DNA of 64,000 nt from Phycisphaerales bacterium (GCA_020847375.1 JADLCB010000011.1:62001-126000); one strand, 5' to 3'. Counted from the first letter of the stretch, positions 15,823 through 26,829 are shown. Notes: generated from the letters alone by a model not told the origin. Numbers and translations: made by a program.

Positions 15823-17040
15823 TTGTTTTTTGTGAATCATCAACAGGTACAGGATCAAATCGATCAGGCTTTGCGCCAGCGCCAAGCTGATAATTTGCTG
15901 CGCCAACGGCGGATTATCGATCCGATTGATCAGGTGCGCGTTCGCCTTGGCGATCAGGAATTGATCAATTTTTCCTCGAATGATTATCTGGGTCTGGCCC
16001 ACCATCGGCGTCTGGCGACGGTTATTGCCAAAGCGAGCCGGTCGGGCTGTGGCAGTGGGGCAGCGGGATTGATTAGTGGATATACCTCAGCCCACGCGCA
16101 AGCTGAAGCTGCCGTCGCCCGATGGAAACAGACCGAGCGCGCCATCCTCCTGCCTTCGGGCTACCAGGCCAATCTGGCGGCGATCCAGACATTTACCGCC
16201 ATTGGCCAACTGGGCGGCGGTGTGCGCTTTCTGGCTGACAAGCTGATTCATGCCTCGCTGATTGACGCGATTCAGACCAGTGGTCAGCCGTATCGTATTT
16301 TTCCGCACAATCAGTTCCCCAAGCTCGAACGATTACTCAGCCAAGCCGATCCCAACCAGTTGCAGGTCGTCGTGACGGAATCCATTTTCAGCATGGATGG
16401 CGATGCGGCTGATTTGCCTGGACTGGCGCAGCTCAAAGGCAGGTATGCGTTTCAACTGCTTCTTGATGAGGCCCACGCCAGCGGAGTTTGGGGCGAAAAT
16501 GGCTGTGGATATGCTGATGAAATCGGCTATGGCAATCTGGCCGATGTGTCGATCGTCACCTGCTCCAAAGGCATGGGGCTGATCGGTGGCGCCATCTGCG
16601 CCAGCGAACGTTTTTGTGCCATGCTCTGTCAGGCCGGCCGGGCGTATATCTATTCCACGAGTATTCCGCCCCATCTCTGCGGCGCGGTTGAGGCCGCACT
16701 CGAAATCATGCGCGATGATCCGCAGCGGCGCGTCCGCGTGCGCCGCCATGCCTCGATGGTGCGCAAGGGTTTGCGCGGTTCGGGGCTGAGCGTTTTGGGA
16801 GAAGATGAATCGCCGATCATTCCCATTGTGGTTGGCAGCGAACAAAACGCACTGGAAGCAGCGCAAAAGTTGCAGCAGCAGGGGCTGCTCGTCGCGGCGG
16901 TGCGCCCGCCCACCGTCGCCGTCAATGCCAGCCGTCTGCGCATCACCGTCACCAGTGCCCATCGCCGATCACAAATTGCCCAATTGGTGTCTGCACTGCG
17001 CAATCTTCAATCCGGCGCAGTATCCGCTAAGAAAGATTGA
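15823..17040 (+). CDS. bioF: alpha-oxoamine synthase family PLP enzyme (8-amino-7-oxononanoate synthase-like)
   Basis: A fold-type I aminotransferase-like enzyme, about 405 residues. It shows SSNDYLGLA at 51-59, GSGAAGLISGYT at 77-88, the DEAHASGVWG motif at 215-224 and the PLP-binding Lys in TCSKGMG (K249). BioF makes 8-amino-7-oxononanoate from pimeloyl thioester and alanine in biotin synthesis; glycine C-acetyltransferase has the same fold, so specificity is open. No other bio gene is nearby, although biotin is needed by the pyruvate carboxylase encoded at 29843-33298. No ATG fits: TTG 15823 or GTG 15832 must be the start. Confidence 0.82.
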   Translation: MFFVNHQQVQDQIDQALRQRQADNLLRQRRIIDPIDQVRVRLGDQELINFSSNDYLGLAHHRRLATVIAKASRSGCGSGAAGLISGYTSAHAQAEAAVARWKQTERAILLPSGYQANLAAIQTFTAIGQLGGGVRFLADKLIHASLIDAIQTSGQPYRIFPHNQFPKLERLLSQADPNQLQVVVTESIFSMDGDAADLPGLAQLKGRYAFQLLLDEAHASGVWGENGCGYADEIGYGNLADVSIVTCSKGMGLIGGAICASERFCAMLCQAGRAYIYSTSIPPHLCGAVEAALEIMRDDPQRRVRVRRHASMVRKGLRGSGLSVLGEDESPIIPIVVGSEQNALEAAQKLQQQGLLVAAVRPPTVAVNASRLRITVTSAHRRSQIAQLVSALRNLQSGAVSAKKD

Positions 17041-17186
17041 CCGGCGCCGATTGCAGGTCGCATTCGCCTTGAATTCCTGCAGCGGCAGACCACGCGGAAT
17101 GTAGGAATCCAGACCAAGCGCCATGGGGTGCTGGATGATTCTTATTGATCCACAGGTGGTTGCGAAAGTAAAAAAAGCGCGGTTGT

Positions 17187-18521
17187 TCAGTTTCCTGCGG
17201 CAGCAGTGGTTTCTGCCTGCATCACCCCGCGTTTGGCATAGATCGGTTTGGCCTTGGCTAGAAGTGATGGGAGGCGGGTCGCGAAAATCAATCCGCAGAT
17301 GATACAAGCCAGCCCTCCGATCCCGATTGCCAGTGGCGCACTGGTCATCGACGCGAATTTTCCCGCCAAAAGTGCGCCCACTGGAATCGATCCCATGAAG
17401 GTCATCCCGTAAAGACTCATCACCCGCCCGCGCAAGGAATCATCAACCAGCGTCTGGATTACCGTGTTCGACCCAGCCAGAATGATCATGTACCCCAGGG
17501 CAGCGGCAACAAGTAGCAGGGCGGAGATCCAGAGATTTGTGGAAAAAGCGAAAAGAACCAGCGACGAGCCGAAAAAAGTCGTACCGGCGGCAATGATTTT
17601 TCCCAACCCCAGTACCGTAGGCCGACGCGCCAGATAAATTGCCCCGATAATGGCGCCAATACCACCGGCTGCCATGAGCAGGCTGTAGGTTTGCTCATCA
17701 CCGGCCAGCACATCCCGCGCAATGGCGGGCAGCAAGGTGTTGTACGGACCAGCCAGAAGACCAACGGCCGTGATCAACAGCAGAAGATCGCGGATTGGAA
17801 CAAAGCCAAACGCGGCAACGAACCCATCTTTCATCTCCTTCAAGAGCGGCTGACGCTGAACCACCGGCGGTTTCTGGATAATGCGCAAGGCGATCACCGA
17901 ACCGATCACCGCCACGAAACTGATTGCATCAACCAGAAAGCAGAGTCCCTCACCCTGACCCTCACCCAGCCACGCCTTGACGATCGGCGTACTGGCCAGC
18001 CAGAGAACCGCGCCGCCCAGCATCGGGCCTGTGAGTCCGGCAGCGTTAAAAATGGCGGAGGTGAGCGCAATGGCATTGGGCAGGTCGCTGCGCTGATTGA
18101 TGATCTGCACGACCAGCGTCTGGCGCACGGGCACATCAAATGCCTTGGTGATGCCCAGCGCGCAGCAGCACGCCAGTATGTGCCAGACCTGCACGTGCCC
18201 GCCGATCGTTATCAGACCAAGGACGGACATGGTAATCATGTCCATCGTCTGAATCGCGATGGTTAGCCTGCGGGCATCCATCCGATCAACCAAGGCACCG
18301 GCAATGGGCGAAAACAGGAATGACGGCCCGCGCATGGCAAACCAGATCATTCCCAGCATCAGTTCGCTATCAGTCAGGCGATAAATCAGCCACCCCATCG
18401 CCATGAGCGACATCCACGTGCCATTCCAAGAGACGAATAGACCGCTGAAAAACAGTCGGCAATTGCGCGAATTCAACGCGCGAAGTACGGATCCCATAAA
18501 TACTGCAGTTCTCAGACTCAC
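17187..18521 (-). CDS. MFS transporter (EntS/MFS_3-like)
   Basis: A 444-residue major facilitator with twelve hydrophobic segments. The first cytoplasmic loop has the DRMDARRLTI motif that corresponds to the MFS motif A, and the second half repeats it as LVDDSLRGRVMSLYGM, typical of the MFS_3 branch that includes enterobactin exporter EntS and macrolide efflux proteins. ATG at 18521 or 18497 could be the start. The direction is probably export, but the substrate is unknown. It is divergent from the GH57 gene with a 254-bp gap and convergent with bioF. Confidence 0.88.
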   Translation of the reverse strand: MSLRTAVFMGSVLRALNSRNCRLFFSGLFVSWNGTWMSLMAMGWLIYRLTDSELMLGMIWFAMRGPSFLFSPIAGALVDRMDARRLTIAIQTMDMITMSVLGLITIGGHVQVWHILACCCALGITKAFDVPVRQTLVVQIINQRSDLPNAIALTSAIFNAAGLTGPMLGGAVLWLASTPIVKAWLGEGQGEGLCFLVDAISFVAVIGSVIALRIIQKPPVVQRQPLLKEMKDGFVAAFGFVPIRDLLLLITAVGLLAGPYNTLLPAIARDVLAGDEQTYSLLMAAGGIGAIIGAIYLARRPTVLGLGKIIAAGTTFFGSSLVLFAFSTNLWISALLLVAAALGYMIILAGSNTVIQTLVDDSLRGRVMSLYGMTFMGSIPVGALLAGKFASMTSAPLAIGIGGLACIICGLIFATRLPSLLAKAKPIYAKRGVMQAETTAAAGN

Positions 18522-18775
18522 CGGTCTGGATCGTCATCTTATCGAGTCGTCAGCGCCGATCAGTTACTGGTTGGTGATTGAATATCAGTGCCTGACACCG
18601 GTTATTCAAATGCAATTATATCGCCAACACAATAGCCGACCAATAGCGGCGCGCTGCCCCTGATCACGCGAGCTGCGACGACAAAGCAGCCAGTTTTTGC
18701 GTCCTGTTGCAATCACGTTAGAATCATCGACAATGCGGTTTGTCGCTGCATTACATGTACAAGGTGTAGACATCC

Positions 18776-19951
18776 ATGCCCGCAGTCTGCTTTTACTTCC
18801 AGGTTCATCAGCCGATCCGGTTGCGCCGTTACAGTGTATTTGATACTGACCGGCATTATTTTGACGAAGCTAAAAACAGTGAGATCATTCGCAAAATCGC
18901 CCATAAGTGCTATTTGCCGGCTGGCCGGATGCTGCTGGAAATGATTCGCGAGCATCAGGGGCGTTTTCGTGTTGCGTTTTCCCTGACAGGTCTGGTGATT
19001 GAGCAACTGGAGCGCTATTGCCCGGAAGCGCTCGCTGTTTTTCAGCAGCTCTCTGCCAGTGGCTGCGTTGAATTTCTCGATGAGACCTACTATCACTCGC
19101 TGGCGTTTCTTTACAGTCGCGAGGAATTTCGTGAACAAGTCGAGCTGCACCGGGCTAGGATCAAAAGTCTGTTTGGCCAGGATCCACGGGTTTTCCGTAA
19201 CACCGAATTGATTTACAACAATGAGCTGGCCAAGTTCGTCAGCCATATGGGTTATGATGCGATTTTAACCGAAGGCGCCGACCACATCCTGGCATCGCGC
19301 TCGCCGAACAATCTGTATCGGCCGCCGCAGATGACCAGCCTCAAGCTGCTGCTGAAAAACTATCGTCTCAGCGATGACATCGCTTTCCGTTTCAGCAACC
19401 AATCGTGGCAGCAATGGCCATTGACGGTGGAAAAATTCACCGGCTGGATCAATCAGATCGAAGGGCATGGCCAGGTCTGCAATCTGTTCATGGACTTTGA
19501 GACCTTTGGCGAACATCAGTGGGAAAGCACCGGCATTTTCGATTTTTTCCGCCGGCTGCCTGGCGAAGTTCTCAAGCACAAGGGCAATTCATTTCTGACT
19601 CCATCGCAGATTGCCAGCACGTTTGAGCCTGTTGGCGAAATGGATGTGCCGCACATGATTAGTTGGGCCGATAGTGAGCGCGATCTGAGCGCGTGGCTGG
19701 GCAATGCGATGCAGTCCAACGCACTGAATGAGTTGTATAAGCTGGAAGCACCGCTGAAGGAAAAAGGGGATGAGCAGCTACTGACGGACTGGCGGCGACT
19801 GACCAGCAGTGACCATTTCTACTATATGTGCACCAAATACTGGGCTGACGGGGATGTGCACAAGTATTTCAGTCCCTATGAAAGTCCGTATGACAGCTAC
19901 ATCAATTTCATGAATGTGCTGGACAACATCCAGGCGCGTTTACGACGCTAA
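18776..19951 (+). CDS. glycoside hydrolase family 57 (alpha-amylase-like)
   Basis: A 391-residue GH57 enzyme acting on alpha-1,4-glucans. Family motifs are visible: HQP at 11-13, the nucleophile Glu in FRNTELIYNN (E144), and the acid/base Asp in FMDFETFGEHQW (D240). No signal peptide is present, so it probably works inside the cell on glycogen or maltodextrin. GH57 covers amylases, 4-alpha-glucanotransferases and branching enzymes; at 391 residues and without extra domains this is closest in size to short amylase members, which is an inference. It is monocistronic. Confidence 0.9.
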   Translation: MPAVCFYFQVHQPIRLRRYSVFDTDRHYFDEAKNSEIIRKIAHKCYLPAGRMLLEMIREHQGRFRVAFSLTGLVIEQLERYCPEALAVFQQLSASGCVEFLDETYYHSLAFLYSREEFREQVELHRARIKSLFGQDPRVFRNTELIYNNELAKFVSHMGYDAILTEGADHILASRSPNNLYRPPQMTSLKLLLKNYRLSDDIAFRFSNQSWQQWPLTVEKFTGWINQIEGHGQVCNLFMDFETFGEHQWESTGIFDFFRRLPGEVLKHKGNSFLTPSQIASTFEPVGEMDVPHMISWADSERDLSAWLGNAMQSNALNELYKLEAPLKEKGDEQLLTDWRRLTSSDHFYYMCTKYWADGDVHKYFSPYESPYDSYINFMNVLDNIQARLRR

Positions 19952-20222
19952 GTGGCGCACGAAGGTGCGACAATCAGCACGAAGATGGGCGAACTTTTTC
20001 TGGTTTGAGTGAATTGTTGACATCTGCCATTCCAGCAGTTGGCGTCATATCCGTACAGATATGGCAGTTGTCAGCAGCACCTGCAATTCAGGCATGGATT
20101 GGAATTTCAGCCCAGCCAAAGGGTTACAATCGCTGCTTGCGCGAACTTCTGGCACCAACTTTGCGTATACCTCCAAGAGTGAAGTTGTGTTTGTCATTTG
20201 CGACAGACCAAGGAGTAGCGCC

Positions 20223-22850
20223 ATGGAATTCGATAAATTTACGATTAAAGCCCAGGAATCAGTATCACGCGCCCAACAACTGGCGCACCAGCGCGATCAT
20301 GCGGAAATAAAACCGTTGCATCTGCTGTCGGCCCTTCTTGTGGAAGAGGAAGGGGTTGTTCAGCCGCTGCTGCAGAAGATTGGCGCTGATGCTGCCCGTA
20401 TCACCCAAATGGTTGAAAGTGAGCTGGAGCGTCTGCCCCGCGCAACCGGTACGCAGCTCGGTATGGCGCGAACGACGCACGATGTTCTGCAACAGGCACA
20501 GAAGGAAGCTGATCGGCTGAAGGATGAGTATATTTCAACCGAGCACCTGATGTTGGCGCTGGCGCAAATTAAAAGCGAAGCGCGCGAATTGCTGCAGGCC
20601 AATGGCGTCGATCATGCTGCGATTCTCAATGCCCTTAAAAGCGTGCGCGGCGGTCAACGGGTGACAGACCAGAATCCCGAGGATAAATATCAGGCGCTGC
20701 AGCGTTATGGCCGCGATCTGGTGGAATTGGCGCGTCAGGGCAAGATCGACCCGGTGATCGGGCGCGATGAGGAAATCCGCCGCACGATGCAGGTGCTAAG
20801 CCGGCGCACAAAAAATAATCCTGTTTTGATCGGCGAGCCTGGCGTTGGTAAAACTGCCATTGCCGAGGGATTGGCGATTCGCATGCTCAACGGCGATGTA
20901 CCTGCGGTTTTGCAGAACAAACGGATTATCGCGCTGGATATGGGGGCCTTGATTGCCGGTGCCAAGTATCGCGGCGAGTTTGAAGACCGGCTCAAGGCGG
21001 TGATCAAGGAAGTGACCCAGAGCAACGGTCAGATTATTTTGTTCATCGACGAGTTGCATACGGTTGTTGGCGCCGGTAAAGCCGAAGGCTCGGTGGACGC
21101 TGGGAACCTGCTCAAGCCCGCGCTGGCGCGCGGTGAGCTGCGCACCATCGGCGCAACGACGCTGGACGAATATCGCAAGTACATCGAGAAGGATGCGGCC
21201 TTGGAACGGCGTTTTCAGCCTGTGCTGGTTGGCGAACCAAGCGTTGAAGACACCATCGCCATTTTGCGCGGTTTGAAAAACCGCTATGAAACGCATCATG
21301 GCGTTCGCATCACCGATGCTGCCCTTGTCAGCGCCGCGGTGTTGAGTGACCGTTATATTCAGGATCGGTTTCTGCCCGATAAGGCAATTGACCTGATTGA
21401 TGAATCGGCGTCACGTTTGCGAATCGAAAATGACAGCATGCCCGCGGAGCTTGATGAAATCCGCCGCCGGATCATGCAGTTGCAGATTGAACTCGAGGCG
21501 CTACGCCGCGAAAAAGACCCGCAAAGTCGTCAGCAGCTTGAAAAAGCCGAGCGCGAACTGGCGGAGTTGCAGGAGAAAAATACGCATCTCACCAGCCGAT
21601 GGGAAAATGAAAAAGGGGCGATTCAGCATGCCAAGCAATTGCGCGAGGATCTGGAGCGCAAGAAGGTTGAACTGGAACAGGCGCAGCGGCAGGGTAATTG
21701 GGAAGTGGCAGCCCGTATCCAGTATGGCGATGTTCGTGAATTAACCAAGCAGATCAAGGCGGCCGAAGACAAGCTCCACGAGCTGGCGCGCGATGGCAAG
21801 GCGCTGGTGCGCGAGGAAATTACACCGGATGAAATTGCTGAAGTCGTCTCGCGCTGGACGGGTATTCCGGTCAGCCGGATGCTCGAAGGCGAGCGCGAAA
21901 AACTGATCCACATGGAACAGCGACTGGGCGAGCGGGTGATCGGTCAGGAAGACGCAATCACTGCGGTATCTGATGCAGTGCGACGAAATCGCGCCGGCCT
22001 GGGCGACCCGCATCGTCCGATTGGATCATTCATGTTTTTAGGCCCGACCGGTGTGGGCAAGACCGAGCTGTGCAAGGCGCTGGCGTCGTTCTTGTTTGAC
22101 GATGAAGCTGCCATGGTGCGCATCGACATGAGCGAATTCATGGAACGGCATTCGGTGGCGCGTTTGATTGGTGCGCCTCCGGGTTATGTTGGTTATGAAG
22201 AAGGTGGCGTGCTGACCGAAGCGGTGCGTCGCCGGCCGTACGCGGTCATTCTGTTCGATGAAATCGAAAAAGCGCATCGTGATGTGTTTAACGTGCTTTT
22301 GCAGGTGCTGGATGATGGGCGTTTGACCGATGGCAAGGGCAGGACGGTTGATTTCAAGAATGCTGTGATCGTGATGACCAGCAATATCGGCAGCCATGAT
22401 ATTCAGACGCTAACGGCGCAGAGCGCACCGGAATGGGAGATCGAAGCCGCCGTCAAGGAACAGCTTAAAACTCATTTCCGACCGGAATTTCTGAATCGCG
22501 TGGATGAAATGATTGTCTTTCATCCCCTGGGCAAGGAACAACTGGCGCGGATCGTCGTGGTCCAGTTGCAGCATTTGCGCAAGCGCCTGGCGGATCGCGG
22601 GTTGAAACTGGAGTTGAGCGATTCGGCCGAGAAACTGCTGGCTGAGGAAGGTTATGATCCACAGTTTGGTGCCCGACCGTTGAAGCGGGTTATCCAGCAG
22701 CGCATTGAAAATCCCCTGGCCAAACGCATTTTGTCGGGGGATTTCGTTGATGGTGACACGCTGCGTGTTGATACCGACCCGGCCAGGCATGACTTCGTTT
22801 TTGAAAAAGGTGCGCCAGTGGTCGAAGGTGAGTTGGTGAACGATGCTTAA
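20223..22850 (+). CDS. clpB: ClpB disaggregase
   Basis: An 875-residue Hsp100 ATPase that pulls proteins out of aggregates with DnaK. The N domain has two Clp-N repeats (residues 1-145). NBD1 has Walker A GEPGVGKT at 204-211. The coiled-coil M domain (about 400-525) is complete, which separates ClpB from ClpC/ClpA. NBD2 has Walker A GPTGVGKT and the GYVGYEEGG segment with the pore tyrosine. AGGAG at 20211-20215 fixes the ATG at 20223; the frame is open to 20061 but the upstream part is not Clp-like. No CIRCE or other heat-shock element is visible in the 271-bp gap upstream. The end overlaps the convergent ruvX by 4 bp. Confidence 0.97.
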   Translation: MEFDKFTIKAQESVSRAQQLAHQRDHAEIKPLHLLSALLVEEEGVVQPLLQKIGADAARITQMVESELERLPRATGTQLGMARTTHDVLQQAQKEADRLKDEYISTEHLMLALAQIKSEARELLQANGVDHAAILNALKSVRGGQRVTDQNPEDKYQALQRYGRDLVELARQGKIDPVIGRDEEIRRTMQVLSRRTKNNPVLIGEPGVGKTAIAEGLAIRMLNGDVPAVLQNKRIIALDMGALIAGAKYRGEFEDRLKAVIKEVTQSNGQIILFIDELHTVVGAGKAEGSVDAGNLLKPALARGELRTIGATTLDEYRKYIEKDAALERRFQPVLVGEPSVEDTIAILRGLKNRYETHHGVRITDAALVSAAVLSDRYIQDRFLPDKAIDLIDESASRLRIENDSMPAELDEIRRRIMQLQIELEALRREKDPQSRQQLEKAERELAELQEKNTHLTSRWENEKGAIQHAKQLREDLERKKVELEQAQRQGNWEVAARIQYGDVRELTKQIKAAEDKLHELARDGKALVREEITPDEIAEVVSRWTGIPVSRMLEGEREKLIHMEQRLGERVIGQEDAITAVSDAVRRNRAGLGDPHRPIGSFMFLGPTGVGKTELCKALASFLFDDEAAMVRIDMSEFMERHSVARLIGAPPGYVGYEEGGVLTEAVRRRPYAVILFDEIEKAHRDVFNVLLQVLDDGRLTDGKGRTVDFKNAVIVMTSNIGSHDIQTLTAQSAPEWEIEAAVKEQLKTHFRPEFLNRVDEMIVFHPLGKEQLARIVVVQLQHLRKRLADRGLKLELSDSAEKLLAEEGYDPQFGARPLKRVIQQRIENPLAKRILSGDFVDGDTLRVDTDPARHDFVFEKGAPVVEGELVNDA

Positions 22851-23308
22851 TGTCGCTGTTCGTCTTTGTTCATGACAAGACTGGACAGCTTGCCATCGAG
22901 ATATTCCTGAAGAAAGCGGGCAGCAGCGATGGCGTCGAGCTGCTGCTTCTTTTTCTTGTGGGTGAGTTTTTCCCCGCTGCGCCGGCGCGAGTTGAGCTGC
23001 TGCTGGGCATCAAAACTGCTCAGGCGTTCATCGACAAAAACAATCGGCACGTCCGCCTGCTGATGCAGTTGCCTGCTCCACTGAGCGACTTGCCGGGCCT
23101 GCGCGCCGATCGAACCGTCCATATTCAGCGGCAAGCCGATAATGATCTGTGCAATGTGTTCCTTGGCGATCAATCGGATGATTGGTTCAATCGCCTGCTG
23201 CGGATCGGTTACCTGCAGGACTTCATGAGGGGTGGCAAATCGGCCACCCTCATCGGACAAAGCCAGCCCGACACGCCGCAAACCAAAATCAATCGCCAGA
23301 TGTCGCAT
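22847..23308 (-). CDS. ruvX: RuvX/YqgF Holliday-junction resolvase-like protein
   Basis: A 153-residue RNase-H-fold protein. [20 protein letters not shown] holds the first catalytic Asp, [12 protein letters not shown] the middle motif, and [11 protein letters not shown] the conserved DER with Thr/Ser. Family members act in pre-16S rRNA processing and possibly recombination. It is the last gene of a minus-strand run after pgi and manC. Confidence 0.93.
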   Translation of the reverse strand: MRHLAIDFGLRRVGLALSDEGGRFATPHEVLQVTDPQQAIEPIIRLIAKEHIAQIIIGLPLNMDGSIGAQARQVAQWSRQLHQQADVPIVFVDERLSSFDAQQQLNSRRRSGEKLTHKKKKQQLDAIAAARFLQEYLDGKLSSLVMNKDEQRH

Positions 23309-23433
23309 GAATCAGACAGTTATCGATACCGCGTTGTATTGGTCATTGCAATACAGGCATCATCATCTTTTGTGCATCATTTGCACGGATGCGAATAAAA
23401 GCGCGGCGTTGCTCGTCAGGAAATAGTTTTCGA

Positions 23434-24528
23434 TCAGTCGTATTGCCCGTCGAATTGTTCCTTGATTTTTCCGACCAGCTCCTTCACGCGCTCGGCTTCG
23501 CTTTTAGGGCAGATCAAGGTGGCATCATTGGTATGGACAATGATGGTATCACTCAGACCGATGGTGGCGATCAAATGCTGGCTGTTGCGTGAGACGACGA
23601 CGTTGTTGTCGCTGTCGAGCAAAAGACAGGCCGGTGCATCGACGGCATTATCGGCGTGGTCGGTCTCCAGCACATCAGCCAGCGCCGGCCACGAGCCAAC
23701 ATCCAGCCACTGCACCGGCATCTCGACCGTTGCCACCTGACCACTACCAGCCCCCTGGCTGGCTGGCTCCATCAAAGCGTAGTCAATGCTGATTCGCTGC
23801 AAGGCGGGGTAGACTTCCTGCAGCACCTGTTGCTGCCGCGGCGTTCCCCAAGCATCGGCGATTTTCATCCACCCGGCATGGGCCTTGGGCAAAAATGCCT
23901 TCAGTTCGCTCAACACGGTATCGGCGCGCCAGACGAACATTCCGCTGTTCCAGTAATAGCGGCCTGATTCGACGTAGCGATCCGCCGTGGGTTTATCCGG
24001 TTTTTCCTTGAAAGCCTGCACACGGTAGGCGTGCTTCTGCCCGAGCGGCTGACCGCGATGAATATAACCCAGCCCGGTATGGCCATGCGTGGGAACAATG
24101 CCAAAAGTGACCAAGGCGTTGGGCAGCGAACGGGTGACATCGAGTGCGACGCGAATTGCATCGCGAAAAATATCGACAGGTTCGATCACATGATCCGCCG
24201 TGACAATCGCCATGACCGCCTCTGGATCGCGCTTGTGCAAAACAGCAGCAGGGAAACCCACGGCGTTGGCGGTATCACGTCCTTCCGGTTCACCCAACAG
24301 ATTTTCCCTGGGCATTTCGGGCACTTCCGCCAGAATATCATCGGCAAACGATGCACCGGTGCAGATGTAAATGCGCTCAGGAGGAAAGACATCGAGCAGC
24401 CGCTCAAAGCTCAGCCGCAACAAACTTTTGCCGCGCACGATTGGGAGTAATTGCTTGGGCTTGCCCCCGCGCGACAACGGCCATAGCCGCGTCCCCGATC
24501 CACCCGCCATGATTAAACCATATTCCAT
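23434..24528 (-). CDS. manC: mannose-1-phosphate guanylyltransferase
   Basis: A 364-residue nucleotidyltransferase making GDP-mannose from mannose-1-phosphate and GTP. The N-terminal pyrophosphorylase signature MAGGSGTRLWPLSR is at residues 7-20, GRDTANAVG follows near 85, and the sugar-binding segment FKEKPDKP and YYWNSGMFVW are present. The C-terminal phosphomannose-isomerase domain of long ManC proteins is absent. It lies 75 bp after pgi on the same strand, consistent with feeding fructose-6-phosphate into mannose-based surface glycans. Confidence 0.94.
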   Translation of the reverse strand: MEYGLIMAGGSGTRLWPLSRGGKPKQLLPIVRGKSLLRLSFERLLDVFPPERIYICTGASFADDILAEVPEMPRENLLGEPEGRDTANAVGFPAAVLHKRDPEAVMAIVTADHVIEPVDIFRDAIRVALDVTRSLPNALVTFGIVPTHGHTGLGYIHRGQPLGQKHAYRVQAFKEKPDKPTADRYVESGRYYWNSGMFVWRADTVLSELKAFLPKAHAGWMKIADAWGTPRQQQVLQEVYPALQRISIDYALMEPASQGAGSGQVATVEMPVQWLDVGSWPALADVLETDHADNAVDAPACLLLDSDNNVVVSRNSQHLIATIGLSDTIIVHTNDATLICPKSEAERVKELVGKIKEQFDGQYD

Positions 24529-24603
24529 ATTGATTTACCGTTGTAACCATCGCCCGGCAACGAATGGGTGTTCCACCTTGCCGGCCAGCCTGATGCAGCA
24601 CTT

Positions 24604-26007
24604 CTAAATCGTGAACTTTTTGTCGCGTTTGGCCACCGCCTGAATCTTGCGGTTCAGTTCGTCAAACCCGCTTTTGCCCATCAGGGCATAGGTCGCATCC
24701 TTGCCAAGCTGCACTGCGGGCTGGTCGTAGGTGTTGATATCCAGCAGGCCGCCCATGTAACTGGTCGCCACTTCGTAGAGATAGATGAACTGCCCGACCG
24801 TTTGTGCGGAGATGACGGGAAAATTGATCGTCATCGTCGGCCGCTGACTTTCCAGCAGGGCGTATTCGGTTCCCAATTTTTCACTGTTGATCAGGCTCTG
24901 GAAATTTGATCCTGCCAGATAACGCAGACTCTGCACATGCTTCATGCTATCCGGGATCGTCAATTTGCTGCTGAAACGTTCAACTTCCAGGAAGGTAATC
25001 ACCTTGTCATTCGGCCCTTCCCGATAGAGCTGAACCTGGCTGTGCTGATCGGTCGTGCCCAGCGCTTTGATGGGTGTCTGACCGGCAAAGACATTTTTCT
25101 TGTGAAGTCCGTTCTGCTTGCCCAGCGACTCCGCCCAGAGCTGGCGGTACCAGTCAGCCAGATAATACAGGGCATTGCTGTAGGGCATCATGACACTCAT
25201 GTTCTTGCCGCGGTTATTGAGCACATAATGCACCGCCGCAATCATGGCTGCGGGATTTTTCAGCACATCCGGCTCTTTGACACGCTTATCCATGTCGCGT
25301 GCCCCTTCCATGAGCGCCTGAATATCAATGCCGCACATGGCGGCGCTGAACAGACCCACCGCGCTGAGCACGCTGAATCGCCCGCCCACGCCCGGTGGAA
25401 CCTCAAGCGTGCGATAGCCTTCAGCCTTGACAATCTCACGCAACGTTCCTTCCGATGGATCAGTGGTGGCCAGGATGTTGTCCTTATATTTTTTACCCAG
25501 CTTGGCCTGGAGCAGATCACGAAAGAGGATGAACTGGGAGGCGGTTTCTGCTGTCTCGCCGCTCTTGCTGATGACATTGACAATGGTTTTTTTGATTTTG
25601 GGCGTGAGGTGGTCGATCGTTGCCTTGATCATTTCCGGGTCAACATTGTCCAGCACAAACAACTGCGGCCCCGAGCGCGTACGATCGGACATCAGGTTGT
25701 ACGTTGACGGATTGAGCGCTGATTGCAGGGCTATGTTCCCCAGGGCACTGCCGCCAATTCCCAGGATGATCAGCACCTCGCAGCGGTCGCGAAAATGCTC
25801 CACCTGCGATTCAATGGCGTCGAGCATGTCTTCGTTGTAGGGCAGCTCGCGAAAGCGCAATTCGCCTGCTTTGCGCTGATCGGCAAATTGTTTGGTCAAC
25901 TTTTTGATCGGCCCGGCCAGGGCAGCAAGGTCTTTTTCGCTGACTCCATGCTGTTGACCGACGGCGCGGGTGCTGGCATTTTTCCAATTCAGGCTGATGC
26001 GATCCAT
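24604..26007 (-). CDS. pgi: glucose-6-phosphate isomerase
   Basis: A 467-residue PGI converting glucose-6-P and fructose-6-P. The SIS domain motifs are visible: LGIGGSALG, then VISKSGETAET, the PPGVGGRFSVLS segment and the QLWAESLGKQ part with the catalytic Glu. The C-terminal Lys lies in the last 60 residues. The length and motif set match bacterial bacillus-type PGI rather than the 550-residue E. coli form. It leads the pgi-manC-ruvX minus-strand run. Confidence 0.96.
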   Translation of the reverse strand: MDRISLNWKNASTRAVGQQHGVSEKDLAALAGPIKKLTKQFADQRKAGELRFRELPYNEDMLDAIESQVEHFRDRCEVLIILGIGGSALGNIALQSALNPSTYNLMSDRTRSGPQLFVLDNVDPEMIKATIDHLTPKIKKTIVNVISKSGETAETASQFILFRDLLQAKLGKKYKDNILATTDPSEGTLREIVKAEGYRTLEVPPGVGGRFSVLSAVGLFSAAMCGIDIQALMEGARDMDKRVKEPDVLKNPAAMIAAVHYVLNNRGKNMSVMMPYSNALYYLADWYRQLWAESLGKQNGLHKKNVFAGQTPIKALGTTDQHSQVQLYREGPNDKVITFLEVERFSSKLTIPDSMKHVQSLRYLAGSNFQSLINSEKLGTEYALLESQRPTMTINFPVISAQTVGQFIYLYEVATSYMGGLLDINTYDQPAVQLGKDATYALMGKSGFDELNRKIQAVAKRDKKFTI

Positions 26008-26130
26008 GGGCAGTTTCCTATTTGCTTTCTTGTCGATTCGATTCAGGCGGTAAGCATAATCGCCAGAGCCTGAAATCGAAAGTGTTGTGCGTACTTTCCC
26101 GAAGCGGTAAAAGAGCGCCTGGGAATGAGT

Positions 26131-26829
26131 TCATCGTTTATTTGCGCTGGTTTTGCCGGGGTTTTCCGCGAGTTGAATGACCGCCCGAATCATGGCTGCC
26201 GCGCCTTGGAATACCGTGTATGGCCCGACATCATTCATGTAGCAGGGCGTGGTCACCAATTTGTTGCGCTCATCGATGCAAAGGCCGGTTGGATCGGTTG
26301 GCTGATGCTGGCCACCCATGGTTTTGATGGCAGCAGCGATTTGCGCATCAGTCCCGATGGTCAGTCGTGGTTGGGCGCCGATAGCGCCCAGAACCCTGGC
26401 TGCGATAATCGGCGCAATGCAGGCCAGGCCGATGGGCTTACCGGCGGCGTGAACTTGCTCGACCAGACGCTGCACCTGCGGATCGACGGTGCAATCGGTG
26501 CCCTTGTCCGCAAAGGAGCATAGGTTTTTCACCGCACCATAACCACCAGGGAAAACCAGTGCATCGATTTGGTCGGCGCGGACGCGCGCGATGCTCTGAA
26601 TGTTGCCGCGGGCGATGCGGGCTGATTCCAGCAGCACATTGCGCTGCTGGGCGGGGTCGGGCTGATGGGTCAGGTGGTTGATTACGCTCGTTTGCGCAAT
26701 ATCCGGGGCCATACAGACGGCCTTGGCACCGTTCTGGTCGATGGCGATGAGAATACTGACCGCTTCGTGGATTTCGCTGCCGTCGAAGACGCCACAACCG
26801 CCGAGAACAACACCGATTTGAATCGACAT
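26131..26829 (-). CDS. elbB: ElbB/ES1-type glutamine-amidotransferase-like protein (glyoxalase-like)
   Basis: A 232-residue DJ-1/PfpI-like protein. It begins IGVVLGGCGVFDGSEIHE, has PGGYGAVKNLCSFA for the nucleophile-elbow region and GLACIAPIIAARV with a conserved Cys. ElbB proteins were linked to isoprenoid synthesis and show weak glyoxalase activity; the physiological role is open. AGGAG at 26835-26839 on the minus strand sits five bases before the ATG at 26829. The 199-bp gap upstream holds the probable promoter but nothing else recognisable. Confidence 0.92.
   Translation of the reverse strand: MSIQIGVVLGGCGVFDGSEIHEAVSILIAIDQNGAKAVCMAPDIAQTSVINHLTHQPDPAQQRNVLLESARIARGNIQSIARVRADQIDALVFPGGYGAVKNLCSFADKGTDCTVDPQVQRLVEQVHAAGKPIGLACIAPIIAARVLGAIGAQPRLTIGTDAQIAAAIKTMGGQHQPTDPTGLCIDERNKLVTTPCYMNDVGPYTVFQGAAAMIRAVIQLAENPGKTSANKR

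Noticed and set aside
19952-20222. Possible CIRCE or other heat-shock element before clpB
   Set aside because: No TTAGCACTC-N9-GAGTGCTAA or similar dyad could be found; TTGACA at 20017-20022 lacks a -10 box at proper spacing.
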